Source: Actinomycetota bacterium
Lineage (GTDB): Bacteria; Actinomycetota; Actinomycetes; Actinomycetales; Microbacteriaceae
Direction of reading: 5' to 3'
Assembly: GCA_009704225.1 (NCBI GenBank)
Contig: WLEN01000034.1
Span: 1 to 7,334 of the forward strand
DNA: 7,334 bases
Below, one piece after another: positions 1-6,077 of this stretch (position 1 is the first letter of the stretch; every line of letters starts with the position of its first letter). A program made the translations under genes and the position numbers. The notes beneath the pieces were generated by a model, which saw only the letters and a program-made list of their open reading frames with translations, was not told the DNA's origin and ran no database searches.

Positions 1-317
1 AGTCCTTCGTGACGAATCGTGTTGGCGACGAACTTCATCTCGCCGTTTTTGGGCCAGAAGTCGAATTGGCCAAAGAGCCGTATCTTGTCGCCCGCCTTGA
101 ATTGCTCGCCCAAGGCGGTGACGCTCGAGCCATCGATCTTGCAATCAATTCGGGCCGTTTCGTCTTTCACGGTAAAGAACACGATCTGCTGCCAGGGTTT
201 CCATTCGGCGATTTCGCCCTCGAGCCAGAACGACTTCCAGGCAGCGATTTTGTCGCGAGCGACTCGCGACGCGACACTCACCGACAGGGGCGTGATGTCG
301 TCGGGTGCGTCCGTCAT
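1..317 (-). CDS. xseA: Exodeoxyribonuclease VII large subunit, N-terminal part (3' end beyond window)
   Basis: The catalytic large subunit of exonuclease VII, which with many XseB copies degrades single-stranded DNA into short oligonucleotides in the cytoplasm. The minus strand is open from an ATG at 317..315 to the window edge, giving 105 residues. The fragment has the XseA start pattern: a 'PLSVS' opening (residues 10-14), then WLEGEIAEW (31-39), an FFTVKDE strand and a DKIRLFGQFDFW segment. Together these match the N-terminal OB-fold that binds single-stranded DNA. The catalytic middle and the coiled-coil C-terminus lie outside the window, as would xseB if it follows. No Shine-Dalgarno precedes the ATG, but TACGGT sits six bases upstream, which fits a leaderless transcript. 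The gene is divergent from the 168-residue ORF across 68 bp. The family call is firm from the OB-fold pattern; I cannot judge whether the gene is intact. Confidence 0.88.
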   Translation of the reverse strand, partial: MTDAPDDITPLSVSVASRVARDKIAAWKSFWLEGEIAEWKPWQQIVFFTVKDETARIDCKIDGSSVTALGEQFKAGDKIRLFGQFDFWPKNGEMKFVANTIRHEG

Positions 318-323
318 GGTTTA

Positions 324-329
324 ACCGTA
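324..329 (-). promoter_or_regulatory. Candidate -10 box of xseA (leaderless)
   Basis: TACGGT on the minus strand (TANNNT) is followed by six bases and then the xseA ATG. This spacing would put the first transcribed base at or next to the start codon. No convincing -35 is visible. The same layout recurs at ispH, the regulator gene, sbtA and cysD. Confidence 0.45.
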
Positions 330-356
330 CCTGCCACCGCAGACGGCGGACGGTAC
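327..356. repeat. 30-bp imperfect palindrome between xseA and the acidic-protein gene
   Basis: GTACC at 327-331 pairs with GGTAC at 352-356. Inside that, CC (334-335) pairs with GG (348-349) and CCG (337-339) with CGG (344-346), around a CAGA loop. This gives ten pairs with small internal mismatches. It covers the xseA -10 and the spacer of the candidate plus-strand promoter, so an operator is more plausible than a terminator. It lies between two divergent genes, where neither transcript needs to end. Confidence 0.45.
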
Positions 357-359
357 TGT
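331..359 (+). promoter_or_regulatory. Candidate promoter of the acidic-protein gene
   Basis: CTGCCA (331-336, four of six matches to TTGACA) and TACTGT (354-359, a TANNNT -10) are separated by 17 bases. A start near 366 would leave a short leader of about 20 nt carrying the Shine-Dalgarno. It is back to back with the xseA -10 box. Confidence 0.4.
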
Positions 360-374
360 GGAAGCTTCTCGCGG

Positions 375-380
375 AAAGGA
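375..380 (+). promoter_or_regulatory. Ribosome binding site that fixes the start at 386
   Basis: AAAGGA, five bases before the ATG at 386, is the only Shine-Dalgarno-like site near this reading frame's start. It decides against the in-frame ATG at 305, which lies inside the divergent xseA coding region. Confidence 0.7.
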
Positions 381-385
381 ATTCG

Positions 386-892
386 ATGCGTCCCGTTACC
401 TATATCTATGACGACCTTGGCGCTCTCGACAACGCGGCGGGGATGATTCCCCTTCACCTACGCGACCTCGCGGTGATGACTCCCGAGACGGGTTTTGACG
501 ACGAGCCCATCGTGCTCGATGCGATGCCGAGCACCGACCACGGCGATGATTTTATGGACCGAATCATTGCGATGCTGACCGACCTACCCGTCGTGTTTAC
601 GATGTCCGCGCTTATCGGTGAGCGCACGGACGTCGAGGCGGCGTTGGGTGAACCGCTCACGAAAGCGACCCTAAATCTGGCCGGATTGCGCGCATCTCAC
701 GCCGCATTCGATGGAACCTATCACTGGGATTCCGACGACAACGGGCTGATTGTTGAATGGGAAAACAGCGAGAGCCTCGTCAGGTTGCATGTCCCAGACC
801 CCCGCGAGGGAACAGATTTCATTCTCGTTGCAACCGGGCCCGACGGGAAGGTCGAGTGGCGGTCGATTGCTGACCTCACGGCCCTCATCTGA
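386..892 (+). CDS. Unrecognised acidic 168-residue protein
   Basis: I do not recognise this family. From the ATG at 386 the product is 168 residues, soluble, with no signal peptide or clear membrane segment. It is very acidic: about 31 Asp/Glu against about 10 Lys/Arg by hand count. An N-terminal Asp-rich part (residues 9-60) with the runs DD, DDE and HGDD precedes a mixed hydrophobic segment (about 61-90). The C-terminal part (about 108-168) is rich in Trp and alternating residues (YHWDSDD, IVEWENSES, GKVEWRS), which suggests beta strands. There is no metal-binding Cys/His cluster and no recognised catalytic motif. It ends 16 bp before ispH on the same strand, so readthrough into ispH is likely even though ispH seems to have its own promoter. 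A small unknown gene between xseA and ispH also occurs in other actinobacteria as I recall, but homology to this one is untested. Confidence 0.75.
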   Translation: MRPVTYIYDDLGALDNAAGMIPLHLRDLAVMTPETGFDDEPIVLDAMPSTDHGDDFMDRIIAMLTDLPVVFTMSALIGERTDVEAALGEPLTKATLNLAGLRASHAAFDGTYHWDSDDNGLIVEWENSESLVRLHVPDPREGTDFILVATGPDGKVEWRSIADLTALI

Positions 893-896
893 AACA

Positions 897-902
897 TAGA
901 CT
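897..902 (+). promoter_or_regulatory. Candidate -10 box of ispH (leaderless)
   Basis: TAGACT lies six bases before the ispH GTG, inside the 16-bp gap after the acidic-protein gene. No Shine-Dalgarno is present. A transcript starting at the G of GTG would have no leader. There is no good -35 at 16-18 bp. Confidence 0.45.
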
Positions 903-908
903 GTAGTC

Positions 909-1967
909 GTGAGCACAGTGACGAACGGCAAAATCAACATTCAGTTGCGCGAGGCTCATCCCGTCCGCGATACCCCGCTGGTTGAGGTTCCCACTGACGC
1001 GCCGAAAAAGGTCCTCCTCGCCGCGCCGCGCGGTTACTGCGCAGGGGTAGACCGGGCAGTTGTTGCGGTCGAAAAAGCACTCGACCAATTCGGCGCACCG
1101 GTTTACGTGCGCAAGGAAATTGTTCATAACGTCGAGGTTGTCGCGTCGCTGACCGAACGCGGAGCCATTTTCGTCAACGAGGTCGACGAGGTTCCTCACG
1201 GTTCGCACTTGGTGTTCAGCGCCCATGGCGTCTCTCCGAAGGTCAAGAGCGATGCGTTCGACCGCAATCTCATGGCGATTGATGCAACATGCCCGCTCGT
1301 GACCAAGGTTCACCGGGAGGCGGAGCGATTTTCGCGAACCGGTTTTCACATTTTGCTCGTCGGCCACGAAGGTCACGAAGAGGTCGAAGGAACGATGGGC
1401 CACGCACCCGACCAGACGACACTCGTCAATAACCCCGATGAAGCCGACATCATCGAGGTCCCCGACAACGAGAATCTGATTTGGCTATCGCAGACAACAC
1501 TGTCTGTCGACGAGACGATGGAGACCGTTCGACGTTTGCGCGCCCGATTCCCGCACCTTCAGGATCCGCCGAGCGACGACATTTGTTATGCGACCCAGAA
1601 CCGCCAGGTTGCGATCAAGAAAATCGCGCCCGACTGCGACCTCGTTCTCGTGGTTGGATCATCAAACTCCTCGAATTCGGTTCGCCTCGTTGAGGTTGCG
1701 CTCGAGTCAGGCGCCCGCGCGTCGTACCGCGTCGATTATGCGAGCGAGGTCAAGCAAGAGTGGCTCGAGGGCGTCTCGACGATGGGTATCTCGTCAGGGG
1801 CGAGCGTTCCCGAATACCTCGTCGACGAGTTGCTTGCCGATATTCGCGCAGCCGGGTTCGCGCACATCGAGACGGTCACGACCGCAACGGAAGACCTCAT
1901 GTTTTCCCTGCCGAAAGAACTTCGCGGTGAAAGCGATCGTCCTCTTGGAGGTCGTCGCTCGGACTAG
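909..1967 (+). CDS. ispH: 4-hydroxy-3-methylbut-2-enyl diphosphate reductase (IspH/LytB)
   Basis: The last enzyme of the MEP pathway, reducing HMBPP to IPP and DMAPP in the cytoplasm with an iron-sulfur cluster. The 352-residue product has all three cluster cysteines: C44 in [13 protein letters not shown]128 in [11 protein letters not shown] and C226 in [11 protein letters not shown]. The substrate-binding histidines are visible as IVHN (H73), SAHG (H106) and [14 protein letters not shown] (H153/H156 region). E158 in that stretch matches the proton-donating glutamate known from the E. coli enzyme. LSQTTLS (194-200), SSNSSNS (251-257) and [11 protein letters not shown] (295-305) are the usual diphosphate-contacting segments. 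It is longer than E. coli IspH, with about 32 extra N-terminal residues and a polar tail, as is common in actinobacteria. The GTG at 909 is preceded by a -10 box, not a ribosome site. A start further inside would have to lie before residue 34. Confidence 0.97.
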   Translation: MSTVTNGKINIQLREAHPVRDTPLVEVPTDAPKKVLLAAPRGYCAGVDRAVVAVEKALDQFGAPVYVRKEIVHNVEVVASLTERGAIFVNEVDEVPHGSHLVFSAHGVSPKVKSDAFDRNLMAIDATCPLVTKVHREAERFSRTGFHILLVGHEGHEEVEGTMGHAPDQTTLVNNPDEADIIEVPDNENLIWLSQTTLSVDETMETVRRLRARFPHLQDPPSDDICYATQNRQVAIKKIAPDCDLVLVVGSSNSSNSVRLVEVALESGARASYRVDYASEVKQEWLEGVSTMGISSGASVPEYLVDELLADIRAAGFAHIETVTTATEDLMFSLPKELRGESDRPLGGRRSD

Positions 1968-1985
1968 CCACTAAGTTCGGGTCTC

Positions 1986-2007
1986 GATTTAGTTCGAAAG
2001 CTAAATC
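1986..2007. terminator. Candidate bidirectional terminator between convergent ispH and the regulator gene
   Basis: GATTTAG (1986-1992) and CTAAATC (2001-2007) form a perfect 7-bp stem. On the plus strand a U-G and a U-A pair can extend it to a CGAA tetraloop. It sits 18 bp after the ispH stop in a 33-bp convergent gap. The CTA at 2001-2003 is the regulator's stop codon on the other strand. The stem is AT-rich and only a weak T run follows on the plus strand (TCTTGCTGTCGTT), so termination strength is uncertain. Confidence 0.5.
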
Positions 2008-2291
2008 TTGCTGTCGTTCCGGAAAATCTCGAGGAGCTGCTCCACCTCATGGTCTGATTCGAGTGGGTGACGGAAGTGCGCGTGCTCCTTGATTCGATAA
2101 TGGTTCCTGCGCCCGTTTTTAACGACCACGATGAATTCATCCCGCTCCAAATCGGCAACGATTCCCTGAACGGCGCGAAGACTTATTCCCAGCAAACTCG
2201 AAAGCTCCGAGAGCAACGCGTCCGGTTTTTGGGATACCTGAATCAGCACGCGAGCGTGGTTGGAGAGAAGCGTCCATTGTTTGTTTGGCAC
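2001..2291 (-). CDS. Small winged-helix DNA-binding protein, probable regulator of sbtA
   Basis: A 96-residue cytoplasmic protein read from a GTG at 2291. Residues 6-20 form a first helix (WTLLSNHARVLIQVS). Residues 26-50 are a classic helix-turn-helix with the turn at LGISLRA and recognition helix AVQGIVADLER. Residues 53-68 form the wing (FIVVVKNGRRNHYRI), and RHPLESDHEVEQLLEIF (74-90) is a likely dimerising helix. This is the stand-alone winged-helix type loosely labelled MarR- or ArsR-like in actinobacteria. I see no metal-binding cysteines and no effector domain. The frame stays open to an ATG at 2354, but those extra 21 residues would overlap the sbtA start and promoter and look non-native. 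The GTG has a TAGAAT box seven bases upstream, giving a leaderless start. The divergent arrangement with sbtA and the shared inverted repeat point to autoregulation and control of sbtA. The regulatory target is inference. Confidence 0.85.
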   Translation of the reverse strand: MPNKQWTLLSNHARVLIQVSQKPDALLSELSSLLGISLRAVQGIVADLERDEFIVVVKNGRRNHYRIKEHAHFRHPLESDHEVEQLLEIFRNDSKI

Positions 2292-2298
2292 AGCCGAA

Positions 2299-2304
2299 AT
2301 TCTA
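2299..2304 (-). promoter_or_regulatory. Candidate -10 box of the winged-helix regulator gene (leaderless)
   Basis: TAGAAT on the minus strand (five of six to TATAAT) is followed by seven bases and then the GTG at 2291. No Shine-Dalgarno is present. It overlaps the left arm of the 18-bp inverted repeat. The T-rich stretch 17-18 bp further upstream is a poor -35. Confidence 0.55.
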
Positions 2305-2317
2305 ATAGACACTAGAA
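2300..2317. promoter_or_regulatory. Candidate operator, inverted repeat TTCTA-N8-TAGAA
   Basis: TTCTA (2300-2304) and TAGAA (2313-2317) are perfect inverted 5-bp arms separated by 8 bp. The arm centres are 13 bp apart, roughly a helical turn, which suits a winged-helix dimer. The left arm is part of the regulator -10 and the right arm is part of the sbtA -35. One bound dimer would therefore block both promoters. Confidence 0.5.
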
Positions 2318-2341
2318 ATAACGAAAAAAATTGCGTATATT
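2313..2341 (+). promoter_or_regulatory. Candidate promoter of sbtA (leaderless)
   Basis: TAGAAA (2313-2318, four of six to TTGACA), a 17-bp spacer and TATATT (2336-2341, five of six to TATAAT) make the best two-box promoter in the window. Six bases separate the -10 from the GTG at 2348, so the transcript probably starts at the start codon. The spacer contains an A7 run that may bend the DNA. Confidence 0.6.
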
Positions 2342-2347
2342 TAAAGC

Positions 2348-3331
2348 GTGCCAATCAATCTTGAAACTGTGACTTCAAACCTCACATCCGTCAGCATTTT
2401 GGTTTTTGCTCTTGGATTCTTAGCCGCACAGTTTTCGGCCAAGGTTCGACTTCCCGCGCAGGTTTATGAGACCATCACCCTCTTTTTTCTCGTTGCGATT
2501 GGGCTCAAGGGTGGAGTTGCACTGAATCAGCACTGGTCGGTTGAGATGATCCTTCCAGTAATCGTCTCTGTGTGTCTTGGCGCGTTGATTCCTTTTGCCG
2601 CCTATTGGGTGTTGGGAATAGTGTCCCGCATCGACCCGCTCAATCGAGGGTCTATCGCCGCTCATTACGGTTCGACATCTCTCGTGACCTTCACCGCAGC
2701 CTTGTACTTCCTGGACTCGCAGGCCATCGAATACGAGAGTTATCTCACCAGCCTTCTCGTTGTGTTGGAAATTCCAGGAATCATCGTGGGCATCAGCCTC
2801 GCCTTGCGAAGTCAACCTAAAGCAAAAGACGCTTCTGGATTCGGCAAAGCCGTTCGTGAGGTCTTTACAGGCGCGACCGTGTTTGTTCTCGTGGGCGCGA
2901 CGCTCGTCGGTGTTTTGGCCGGACCACGGGGCTACGCCCCTGTCGAACCGTTCTTTACGGGGTTGATACCCGGGTTACTCGTGCTCTTTCTACTTCATCT
3001 CGGTCACGTAGCTGGGTCTCATGTCGCTGATTTGCGCAAGGCAGGCTTCGGACTCTTCGCCTTTGGAATTCTGTTCCCGCTCGCCATGGGTGCTGTTGGG
3101 GCAGCCGTCGGTATCGCTATTGGACTGACTTCCGGCGGTGCGACAGTTCTCGCAACTCTTGTTGCGAGCGCGTCCTACATTGCTGCTCCCGCCGCGGTGT
3201 CGATCGCTCTTCCCAAAGCCAACCTGTCGTTGGCCATCGCACCGAGCATCGGGGTCACTTTCCCGTTCAACTTGACGGTGGGAATTCCGTTGTACTTCCT
3301 CATGGCCACGTGGCTGGAAACGTTGCTCTAG
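2348..3331 (+). CDS. sbtA: SbtA-family sodium-dependent bicarbonate symporter
   Basis: A membrane permease of the SbtA (DUF897) family, whose cyanobacterial members import bicarbonate with sodium. The 327-residue product is almost entirely hydrophobic, with about ten membrane helices in two inverted halves. The family pattern is clear: LFFLVAIGLKGGVAL (45-59), AAHYGSTSLVTF (104-115), a conserved acidic-Pro helix VVLEIPGIIV (138-147), and in the second half ASASYIAAPAAV (273-284) and GVTFPFNLTVGIPLY (302-316). The small-residue and Pro-rich breaks in HYGSTS and SYIAAP are where the two broken helices of this fold meet the substrate. The cytoplasmic loop joining the halves is short (about 154-172), which helps explain why the protein is shorter than Synechocystis SbtA (374 residues). 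No SbtB (P-II-like) gene is adjacent. The GTG start lacks a Shine-Dalgarno and is placed by the promoter. Actual substrate in this organism is inference. Confidence 0.9.
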   Translation: MPINLETVTSNLTSVSILVFALGFLAAQFSAKVRLPAQVYETITLFFLVAIGLKGGVALNQHWSVEMILPVIVSVCLGALIPFAAYWVLGIVSRIDPLNRGSIAAHYGSTSLVTFTAALYFLDSQAIEYESYLTSLLVVLEIPGIIVGISLALRSQPKAKDASGFGKAVREVFTGATVFVLVGATLVGVLAGPRGYAPVEPFFTGLIPGLLVLFLLHLGHVAGSHVADLRKAGFGLFAFGILFPLAMGAVGAAVGIAIGLTSGGATVLATLVASASYIAAPAAVSIALPKANLSLAIAPSIGVTFPFNLTVGIPLYFLMATWLETLL

Positions 3332-5160
3332 CGAAGGAATTCGAGCACGTCGCGCGCGTTGTCTTGTGCGTTTAGGGTTCCGTCGATGCGTATTTCTGCG
3401 TGGGTTGGATTCTCGTACACCGCCCCTACTCCCGTGAGGTTGGGTAGCGACCCCGACGCCGCTTTCGCATAAAGGCCCTTTGAGTCGCGCTCTGCGCACA
3501 CGTCGAGTGGTGTATCCAGCCAGACCTCGACGAATTCACCGTCGACGAAGAGACTGCGTGCCATCTCGCGGTCGGTTTGATACGGGCTGACTGATGCGAT
3601 TACGACGACCAACCCCGCGTCAACCATGAGCCGACCAACTTCGGCGAGTCGTCTGACATTTTCGGCCCGATCGCCCTCGGTGAAACCGAGGTCCCGATTC
3701 AAGCCGTGGCGCAGATTGTCACCGTCGAGGATGTAGCTGTGGAATCCGGCGGTGTGGAGTTTCTTTTCTAATTCGTTCGCAAGGGTCGACTTTCCAGATC
3801 CGGGAAGACCGGTGATCCATATGGCGCGAGGCGAGTGGCCCTTCTGCGCGGTTCGCGCTGCTTGATCGATATCAAAGTGTTCCGAGCCCACATTCTGCCC
3901 GCGACGCAGCGGGTGCTTAACCATTCCTGCACCGACCGTGGCACGCGTCAGTCTGTCAACAACGATGAAGTTGCCGTGGCTTCGAGTTACCTGATAGTAA
4001 CTATCGAGCGCAAGCGGGGTGCTGAGACTGATGTGAACCTCGGCGATATCATTTGCGTTCAGAGAGGAGGCGGCTTCATGCGCTCCTGTTTCAACATTGA
4101 TTCGGTGGCGAATATCTGTCACTGCCATGTCGGTGCGGGTGAACCCATTGATTAGCACGTACGACCGATTCGTAACGAGCGGTGAAGTGTCCAGCCACAC
4201 GAGATTTGCTTGAAAACTGTCTGTGGGGATAGTCGAATCAGCCGTTTTCTCGATGACGTCTCCGCGGGACGCATCGACGTCGCGAGCGAAGACCAACGTC
4301 ACCGCGTCTCCCAGCACCGCAGTCTCGCGTGAGCCATCGAATGTGACAATGTCGTCCACGACGGTCACTGTTCCACGGGGAAGAATCACAACCTCATCGC
4401 CACGGGACAGTATCCCGGACGTGACGGTGCCGGCAATTCCACGGAAATTGTCATCACGAGAAACGATCTGAGCGTTGAATCGAGCACGGCTTTCTCGAAC
4501 ATAGCGGTCGGAACGATAGGCATTGATTTCATCGAGCAGGGTGTTGCCGTCGTGCCAAGACAGCGCGTCGGTTCGCACGGTGACGTTGTCGCCCGCGAGT
4601 GCGCTCAGTGGAATGAACGTCACGTCGTGAACGCCCAGGCGTGCGATGATCGGCAGGAGTTCGGAACGAAGATTCTCGAACACCTCGGCACTGTAATCGA
4701 CCGCATCCATTTTGTTGATAGCAACGATGATCTTGTGAACGCCAACTAGCGAGCAAATCGAGAGATGGCGAAGTGTTTGAGGACGAATCCCTCGATGAGC
4801 ATCAACGATGACCAGTCCAATCTCTGATCGAGACGCCGCCACCACCATGTTTCGGGTGTATTCCTCGTGTCCCGGCGCGTCCGCGATGATTAGTCGGCGT
4901 TCGCTCGTGAGCGTCATGGATCGGTAGGCCACGTCAATTGTGATTCCCTGTTCGCGCTCGGCTTCCAGGCCGTCAGTCAACAAACTGAAATCGATCTCGC
5001 CAACGGGAATGAGCGAACCAGAGCGTCGTTGCGTTTTTGCTTGATGGAGAGTGTCGAGTGGAATCGAATCCGTCTCGGCGAGCAATCGTCCGATGAGAGT
5101 GCTTTTGCCGTCGTCTACGCTGCCGCACGTGACGAGTCGAATAACTGAATCCGCGCTCAC
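3328..5160 (-). CDS. cysNC: Bifunctional sulfate adenylyltransferase subunit 1 / APS kinase (CysN-CysC fusion)
   Basis: A 610-residue fusion for sulfate activation. The CysN GTPase drives APS synthesis by CysD, and the CysC domain phosphorylates APS to PAPS. The N-terminal GTPase has P-loop GSVDDGKST (13-21), the switch segment around DGLEAEREQGITID (63-76), DAPGHEEYTRN (94-104), NKMD (149-152) and SAL (186-188). Two beta-barrel domains run from about 215 to 430. The APS kinase starts near 440, with Walker A GLPGSGKST (451-459), LDGDNLRHGLNRDLGF (478-493), the SPY segment with serine 525, and DSKGLY (559-564). Residue 528 is Gln where I recall Arg as usual after SPY; the following DR is kept. 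The GTG start at 5160 shares its G with the cysD stop TAG, so translation is coupled. At the other end its stop overlaps the sbtA stop. It resembles NodQ and mycobacterial CysNC. Confidence 0.95.
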   Translation of the reverse strand: MSADSVIRLVTCGSVDDGKSTLIGRLLAETDSIPLDTLHQAKTQRRSGSLIPVGEIDFSLLTDGLEAEREQGITIDVAYRSMTLTSERRLIIADAPGHEEYTRNMVVAASRSEIGLVIVDAHRGIRPQTLRHLSICSLVGVHKIIVAINKMDAVDYSAEVFENLRSELLPIIARLGVHDVTFIPLSALAGDNVTVRTDALSWHDGNTLLDEINAYRSDRYVRESRARFNAQIVSRDDNFRGIAGTVTSGILSRGDEVVILPRGTVTVVDDIVTFDGSRETAVLGDAVTLVFARDVDASRGDVIEKTADSTIPTDSFQANLVWLDTSPLVTNRSYVLINGFTRTDMAVTDIRHRINVETGAHEAASSLNANDIAEVHISLSTPLALDSYYQVTRSHGNFIVVDRLTRATVGAGMVKHPLRRGQNVGSEHFDIDQAARTAQKGHSPRAIWITGLPGSGKSTLANELEKKLHTAGFHSYILDGDNLRHGLNRDLGFTEGDRAENVRRLAEVGRLMVDAGLVVVIASVSPYQTDREMARSLFVDGEFVEVWLDTPLDVCAERDSKGLYAKAASGSLPNLTGVGAVYENPTHAEIRIDGTLNAQDNARDVLEFLR

Positions 5161-6065
5161 TAGAAGTACCCCTCTGTCTTCTTCTTTTCCATCGAATCTT
5201 CGTTTTCGCCATCGATGAGGCGGCTCGCGCGCTCGCTCAGTTGGGTTCCCGTGACTTCACTGACGACATCGGCGATCGTGGTCGCATCAGATTCGACGGC
5301 GGCGGTGAGGGGATAACAACCGAGCGTGCGGAAACGAACCATCAATTCCTCTGGCGCCTCACCATCGTTGAGCGGGTAGCGCTCGTCATCAACCATGATG
5401 AGTTGCGAACCTCGGTGAACGACCGGTCGTTTTTTTGCGAGATAAAGAGGATTAATTTTGATGTTTTCCCGTTCAATGTATGTCCAAATGTCAACTTCGG
5501 TCCAGTCAGAGATGGGGAACACGCGCATAGTCTGGCCTTCACCGAGCAGCGGATTGTAGGTGCGCCACAATTCTGGGCGTTGGGATCGCGGGTTCCAGCG
5601 GTGGCCTGGTTCCCGAACACTCATGACACGTTCCTTCGCGCGACTTTTTTCCTCGTCGCGACGTGACCCGCCAATTGCGGCGTCAAATCCATGAACGTCC
5701 AATGCCTGCTTGAGCGACTCGGTATTCATGATGCGAATGTATTCGGATATTCCGTTGCTGAAGGGGGTCACGCCGGCATCGATGCCGTCCTGGTTAACAT
5801 GTGCGATGAGGTTGAGCCCAAGCTCTTCGACGACCTCGTCGCGAAAACTGATCATCTCTTTGAAGTTCCATGTCGAATCGACATGCAACAAAGCAAATGG
5901 AATCTTGCCAGGGTGAAAGGCCTTGCGGGCGAGATGCAAAATCACCGTCGAATCTTTTCCTATGGAATACAAAAGGACTGGATTCGAGAATGCGGCCGCA
6001 GTCTCGCGAATAATCTCGATTGCTTCGTTTTCTAGGGCAGAGACGATATGCGAACTACTTTTCAT
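5160..6065 (-). CDS. cysD: Sulfate adenylyltransferase subunit 2
   Basis: The catalytic ATP-sulfurylase subunit, forming APS from sulfate and ATP with the CysN GTPase. The 301-residue product has the PP-loop SIGKDST (34-40), [11 protein letters not shown] (61-71), [15 protein letters not shown] (132-146) in the lid region, and [16 protein letters not shown] in the middle. It ends in the family-typical EKKKTEGYF tail. Length matches the E. coli enzyme, so it looks intact. It lies upstream of cysNC, with TAG and GTG sharing one base, forming a two-gene operon. The ATG at 6065 has no Shine-Dalgarno. A TATGCT -10 box seven bases upstream supports a leaderless start, and a 14-bp palindrome overlaps both. 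The gene follows fba on the same strand across 53 bp. Neither a PAPS reductase (CysH) nor sulfite reductase is in the window, so the use of PAPS cannot be read from here. Confidence 0.96.
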   Translation of the reverse strand: MKSSSHIVSALENEAIEIIRETAAAFSNPVLLYSIGKDSTVILHLARKAFHPGKIPFALLHVDSTWNFKEMISFRDEVVEELGLNLIAHVNQDGIDAGVTPFSNGISEYIRIMNTESLKQALDVHGFDAAIGGSRRDEEKSRAKERVMSVREPGHRWNPRSQRPELWRTYNPLLGEGQTMRVFPISDWTEVDIWTYIERENIKINPLYLAKKRPVVHRGSQLIMVDDERYPLNDGEAPEELMVRFRTLGCYPLTAAVESDATTIADVVSEVTGTQLSERASRLIDGENEDSMEKKKTEGYF

Positions 6066-6077
6066 GCTTTAGAGCAT
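6064..6077. promoter_or_regulatory. Palindrome over the cysD -10 box and start codon
   Basis: ATGCT (6064-6068) and AGCAT (6073-6077) are inverted around TTAG. The sequence overlaps most of the -10 box and the first two bases of the cysD ATG (read on the minus strand). If the mRNA is leaderless, most of it is not transcribed, so a protein-binding operator is likelier than an RNA hairpin. The short arms leave chance possible. Confidence 0.35.

Noticed and set aside
305..385. Upstream in-frame ATG at 305 as start of the acidic protein
   Set aside because: It lies inside the divergent xseA coding region, has no ribosome site, and would add an Arg/Cys-rich stretch unlike the rest of the protein. 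The ATG at 386 has AAAGGA at good spacing.
885..1403. 172-codon minus-strand open frame opposite ispH
   Set aside because: It is an antisense shadow of a fully conserved ispH frame, with no ribosome site and an unlikely composition.
2292..2354. Start of the winged-helix protein at the ATG at 2354
   Set aside because: The added 21 residues would overlap the sbtA start and both promoters and do not resemble the family; the GTG at 2291 has a -10 box seven bases upstream.
2990..3499. 169-codon minus-strand open frame across the sbtA/cysNC junction
   Set aside because: It is Arg/Ser/Gly-rich shadow sequence overlapping two confidently identified genes.
5241..6035. Plus-strand open frames opposite cysD (141 and 114 codons)
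   Set aside because: Antisense to an intact, motif-complete cysD; no ribosome sites or recognisable domains.
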